A stretch of 8,755 bases of DNA from Bacteriovoracaceae bacterium UBA2394 (lineage in GTDB: Bacteria > Bdellovibrionota > UBA2394): positions 1-8,755 of the forward strand of contig DDSI01000208.1 of assembly GCA_002343335.1 (NCBI GenBank). The letters are read 5' to 3'. Below the pieces are notes generated by a model. That model was not told the origin of the DNA. It searched no databases and was given only the letters and a program-made list of their open reading frames with translations. The position numbers and the translations under genes were made by a program. Position 1 is the stretch's first letter. Each line of letters starts with the position of its first letter. This document shows, in pieces, positions 7,101 through 8,755 of this stretch.

Positions 7101-8594
7101 AGTTAGTACGCCGCCGCCGCCGTCTGTGACGTTAAATTCTCCAGGGGCGTCACTTGCGAGGGCAGCTTCGACTGCGTCAGCCACATCCGATGCGGAGTCT
7201 CCAGAAGAAACTGCAACTTCAATGCCCGTTAGTCCTCCAATAGAAGGATCTCCTCCGCCCGCGTCAACATTGAACCAGACATAGTAGTGGTTTCCACTGA
7301 ATCCTCCCGTATCGAGCGTGAAGTAATCGCCACTATTGATGGAGCTTCCATCACCGAAGCCCATCTCTCTTGTCTCAAAGCTGGAATGAGCTGGAATGTC
7401 CGTCACCGTAATCTCAGTGATTTCCGCGACCGCGCTGCCACCGCCATTGAACGTGTATCGCGTTTGCTCTTGTACCCCACCTACCGCCGGCAAGGTGACA
7501 TCCGTAATTTCACGATATGAGGTTGGGTCGAAATCAAACTCTGTGATTTCAGGAAGGCCCGCGCCGCCAGCCGTGGTCATCGTAAGTTCGGTAATTTCTC
7601 GAGTGCCCGCGCCAATCATATTGAAGTAAGAAATTTCCGAAATGCCCGAAGCAAAGTTTTGCGCGGTCGCGGCGCTCGCTCCAACGGTGAGAATATCTAA
7701 GATGCCGTCACCATTGATGTCTGCCGTATGAATCGATCTTGGCGCGCCGGATGCAGACATCGTGACTCGTGATGTGAACCGACCGTCTCCGTTTCCATAA
7801 GATACAGAAACCGTGTTATCGCCTTGATCCGCAGAGACAATGTCAAGAATTCCGTCGGCGTCCAGGTCGTCGAGTGCAATGGAGTAGGTGGCCGCGCCGA
7901 CCACAGCTGTCATACGCGCTCCGTAAACTCCAAATCCATTATTCAGCATGACAGAAACCGTTCCCGATCCGTCGACAGAAACTAAATCTTCATCGCCGTC
8001 ATTATCGAGGTCACCTGATTTCACACCTGAGGGAGTCGAGCCCACGCCGAGTGTCGTGCGGTCGTTGAACACGCCCGTTCCCGCAAGCTTTTTAAACGTG
8101 CGTGAAGCGGTGAGATTGGGGGTGTAGAGGTTCACCGCGGAAGAAGGATTCAGTCCGAGCATCACCGTAGCGAGTGCCGCGCTGCCGTCTAAAATCTTTT
8201 TACCGTCATATTCCGTCTCATTCGTCAGGCGATTGAATTCCTCAAACATGGATTTCAATTCCGCTTGCAAAGCTTTGCGCTGTTGTTCACTCAGATGTTT
8301 GGAAGCGCCTTGAGAGGCGATTTCTCGCATGCGTCCTACGATATCGAGTTGCGTACGAATGGCATCGATAGCCGTCGCCACCAAGCCTTGAGCTTGATTG
8401 AGTCCGAGCGCAGACGCTCGTAAGCCGCGCGCTTGCGATGATAGGCGAGATCCTTGCAGGTAGCTCGCAATATCGTCGCGCGGCGAACTGACTCGACGAC
8501 CGGAGCTTAACCGCTCCAGGGAACGCGAGATCGCCTGCTGAGTTCGATTCAGCGAGTGGGCGAATCCGGCGCTATTTATCGATCCAATTCTCAA
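3849..8594 (-). CDS. Giant modular flagellin with FG-GAP propeller and tandem-module insert
   Basis: Flagellar filament subunit of 1581 residues, against about 270-600 for common flagellins. Residues here are numbered from the upstream TTG at 8639; the preferred start is residue 16. The N-terminal D0/D1 part (16-181) shows MRIGS, SLERLSSGRRVSSPRDD, GRMREIASQG and NETEYDGKKILDG. The C-terminal D1/D0 part (1487-1596) shows GDLNVHSAD, VEVAEFVRLQIL and QANLQLKLVLNLLRF. The middle about 1305 residues hold a seven-bladed FG-GAP propeller (182-318 plus 1277-1486), interrupted in blade 3 by an EITE ladder (331-429), seven YYVW modules (433-1192) and one further module (1193-1276). The protein contains no cysteine, fitting export through the flagellar channel. 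The start is the TTG at 8594, with GGAG 8 nt upstream; it gives the classical MRI- flagellin N-terminus. The two intact ends argue for a working filament protein, perhaps a minor or specialised one. No frameshift is seen. Confidence 0.93.
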   Translation of the reverse strand: MRIGSINSAGFAHSLNRTQQAISRSLERLSSGRRVSSPRDDIASYLQGSRLSSQARGLRASALGLNQAQGLVATAIDAIRTQLDIVGRMREIASQGASKHLSEQQRKALQAELKSMFEEFNRLTNETEYDGKKILDGSAALATVMLGLNPSSAVNLYTPNLTASRTFKKLAGTGVFNDRTTLGVGSTPSGVKSGDLDNDGDEDLVSVDGSGTVSVMLNNGFGVYGARMTAVVGAATYSIALDDLDADGILDIVSADQGDNTVSVSYGNGDGRFTSRVTMSASGAPRSIHTADINGDGILDILTVGASAATAQNFASGISEISYFNMIGAGTREITELTMTTAGGAGLPEITEFDFDPTSYREITDVTLPAVGGVQEQTRYTFNGGGSAVAEITEITVTDIPAHSSFETREMGFGDGSSINSGDYFTLDTGGFSGNHYYVWFNVDAGGGDPSIGGLTGIEVAVSSGDSASDVADAVEAALASDAPGEFNVTDGGGGVLTIANSSYAWAEDTITSNSSAANISLYTQGYYELFDVTHGFTFNTINGDQDYYVWLQIDGTTLDPSLAGTGIQVSVASTDSAADVASAIAGAINSALGGSPAAAVGDVVTLTNAVAGAVADGVGTTSSPGSNMPALLSTSVTQQGAPASGYVQSSYFTLNSPSTNYYVWLNIDGGGVDPAPGGTGVQVNINSAWTNDQVAAAVEAAIDAIGGTPFSASVSTNQVTVTNTAYGTATDGGAGDMGGAITPATLIQGVNRAYTGGEHFTLAAPSGSYYVWYQVDGAGADPTPGGTGIQVNIDGNYTATQVASATATAIDALAQFAASNVGGTVTITNAAGGSVTDVANGTVPVGFSRTVTQQGTTSSMANGDYFLLKSPSTNYYVWIDVANTGVDPTPGGTGIEVNVGWDNTDSQVATAVAAAIDALGDFAASAVGDTVTVTNAANGNVVDASDGNMGGTFSVNVTQQGVAGGGGDIAAGDYFNIHSTSGAYYVWFRVDGVGVDPTPGGTGIMVDILSGDTATQVATKVAAAIDATVPFIASSLGDVVTLTNASQGTATDATDGNVGGAFGVSVTTQGSDSALEPGDHFLLSSTTTDYYVWYSIGGTGSDPAVAGRTGIQVNINFGDSASTVATATAAAIDAQADFISSALGTAVTVTNATAGPTTDISNGTITGFVPTVTQQGGYNIDVTANTITLANHGFTTTQAVTLTTTGTLPNPLLTATTYYIIAVDANTLKLATSSANALSGTAIDITTVGTGTHTITPSGTVPVMHALLGNGNRTFSPYAMTALVGGTPTHITSGDLNRDGIIDLVARDSADNTISILIGNGDGTFQTRATRTVGVSALSHHDITKLADINGDKILDILTLDSSDDTLTILLGVGNGTFGSRVTIATGDSPYGLQVGDINNDGALDVMTADRGDSTLSLMIGNGDGTFRTRRTMTSGTNPSGLTLVDLDGDRVLDVVSSDESSSTLSIFKAKAVSVSAVGDLNVHSADASENLIAILQDVTEKLTSESSKLSALHDRLESAKSHNLLMSETLEEARDRTVGLDYAVEVAEFVRLQILENAQTAIAAQANLQLKLVLNLLRF
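4182..4811 (-). repeat. FG-GAP/VCBS propeller, second part (blades 3b-7)
   Basis: Residues 1277-1486. It begins with the second half of blade 3 (HALLGNGNRTFSPY) and continues through blades 4-7 of about 50 residues each. Acidic calcium-loop motifs start at D1311 (DLNRDGIID), D1364 (DINGDKILD), D1413 (DINNDGALD) and D1462 (DLDGDRVLD). Blades 4-6 end in a G-x-GNGTF-type turn. Blade 7 lacks this last strand, which appears to be supplied by residues 184-198 at the start of the first part. Confidence 0.85.
4812..5063 (-). other. Single-copy beta module with NHGF and NALSGTAIDITT motifs
   Basis: Residues 1193-1276, between the seventh YYVW module and the resumption of the propeller. Key stretches are NTITLANHGF, TTYYIIAVDANTLKLATS and GTAIDITTVGTGTHT. 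From memory, similar modules occur scattered in phage structural proteins and large bacterial repeat proteins. I know of no established function. It is probably a small beta domain used as a spacer. Confidence 0.55.
5064..7343 (-). repeat. Seven tandem YYVW modules of about 106-115 residues
   Basis: Residues 433-1192. Unit ends, marked by a TQ(Q)G-type turn, fall at residues 541, 656, 765, 871, 977, 1086 and 1192. The YYVW core begins at 452, 563, 677, 785, 891, 1000 and 1106. The consensus core is YYVWxxVDGxGxDPTPGGTG, followed by a helix of DxAxQVAxAxAAAIDA type and a strand VTVTNAAxGxxTD. Units 3-7 are most regular; units 1 and 2 have lost the PGG turn and diverge at their ends. DNA between units is clearly diverged, so this is not a recent slippage array. 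Only six Lys/Arg occur in 760 residues, and none in units 1-3, while Asp is frequent. The likely role is a rigid, protease-resistant surface stalk or adhesive array; no named family is recognised with certainty. Confidence 0.85.
7353..7649 (-). repeat. EITE strand ladder, short peptide repeats
   Basis: Residues 331-429 carry about seven short repeats with a starting Glu at 335, 348, 364, 377, 391, 406 and 422 (spacing 13-16). The usual form is E-I-T-(E/D) followed by alternating hydrophobic residues and a Gly-rich turn. This predicts a stack of short beta strands joining propeller blade 3 to the first YYVW module. The family is not recognised. Confidence 0.6.
7686..8096 (-). repeat. FG-GAP/VCBS propeller, first part (closing strand, blades 1-3a)
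   Basis: Residues 182-318. A lone outer strand (GTGVFNDRTTLGVG) comes first, then blades 1 and 2, then only the first half of blade 3. Acidic loops are DLDNDGDED at 210-218, DLDADGILD at 258-266 and DINGDGILD at 307-315; these match the calcium-binding DxDxDG pattern of FG-GAP/VCBS repeats. After DILTV at 315-319 the blade breaks off and the nested insert begins. Confidence 0.85.
8097..8594 (-). other. Flagellin N-terminal D0/D1 domain
   Basis: Residues 16-181: helix-rich, with the family hallmarks SLERLSSGRR and SPRDDIA, a long helix with GRMREIASQG (equivalent to LQRVRELAVQ in enterobacterial flagellins), and the EYDGKKILDG turn. The sequence leaves the flagellin pattern after about residue 175. 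Confidence 0.9.
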
Positions 8595-8606
8595 TCTAGT
8601 ATCTCC
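8592..8606 (-). promoter_or_regulatory. TTG start and Shine-Dalgarno of the giant flagellin
   Basis: GGAG (8606-8603) is followed by 8 nt and then TTG (8594-8592), giving M-R-I-G-S, which aligns with canonical flagellin starts. The alternative in-frame TTG at 8639 would add 15 residues (LRSTKWGGADG...) not seen in the family, and its purine-rich stretch is 13 nt away. Confidence 0.65.
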
Positions 8607-8728
8607 ATCTGCGCCGCCCCATTTGGTGCTACGCAGCAAGTTAGTTCACAAACCTCTCTAACGGTACGAGTCGGAAACTGTTTGCGGATTGCGGAGAAAT
8701 GTCTTCAATGCAGAGCCGTAGTGAAAGG

Positions 8729-8755
8729 AAAGGACTTAATAAATGAGTGCGGCGC
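8729..8755 (+). CDS. Possible start of a divergent plus-strand gene (partial)
   Basis: AAAGGA at 8729-8734 lies 8 nt before an ATG at 8743, which opens M-S-A-A before the window ends. A well-spaced ribosome site upstream of a divergent ATG suggests a real gene, but four codons cannot identify it. The region between it and the flagellin start (8595-8742) would then carry both promoters; I see no convincing sigma-28, sigma-54 or sigma-70 pair there on either strand. Confidence 0.35.

Noticed and set aside
5064..7343. Tandem repeats as CRISPR or minisatellite
   Set aside because: Units are about 320-345 bp, in frame, diverged in DNA and conserved as protein motifs; they are domain repeats and not spacer arrays.
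8595..8742. Sigma-28 or sigma-54 promoter for the flagellin
   Set aside because: I looked for TAAA-N-GCCGATAA and TGGCAC-N5-TTGC patterns and found only fragments with wrong spacing, not enough to report.

Overview
The window carries one long minus-strand gene train (read from high to low coordinates) from what looks like a flagellated Gram-negative bacterium. The evidence is a flagellin, a periplasmic solute-binding protein with a Sec signal, and a HAMP-type membrane histidine kinase. No rRNA, tRNA or phylogenetic marker is present. A deltaproteobacterial or Bdellovibrionota-like host is only a guess.

Layout: (a) 8595-8755 is a short upstream region that may hold the first codons of a divergent plus-strand gene starting at 8743. 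(b) 3849-8594 is a single 1581-codon flagellin. Its D0/D1 helical ends are intact, but the central variable region is replaced by about 1305 residues. This insert reads as a seven-bladed FG-GAP/VCBS beta-propeller. Blade 3 is interrupted by a nested insert of about 958 residues: an EITE strand ladder, seven tandem modules of about 106-115 residues centred on a YYVW motif, and one single-copy module. (c) 1180-3745 holds a periplasmic NMT1/SsuA-like solute-binding protein followed 1 nt later by a hybrid-free sensor histidine kinase. (d) 485-1183 is a polytopic membrane protein whose GTG start overlaps the kinase stop by 4 bp. (e) 1-430 is a Dps-type ferritin, cut off by the window edge, with its own promoter candidate and a strong Shine-Dalgarno site.

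How they may work together: the binding protein, kinase and membrane protein are tightly coupled and look like one sensory operon. There is no ABC permease or ATPase and no response regulator beside it, so the binding protein may deliver a ligand signal to the kinase rather than feed a transporter. The flagellin is separated from this operon by about 100 bp and is probably its own transcription unit. Dps is an iron-oxidising, DNA-protecting stress protein that is probably transcribed independently.

The most unusual object is the giant flagellin. If assembled, each subunit would display a calcium-binding propeller with a very acidic, nearly lysine/arginine-free stalk projecting from one blade.
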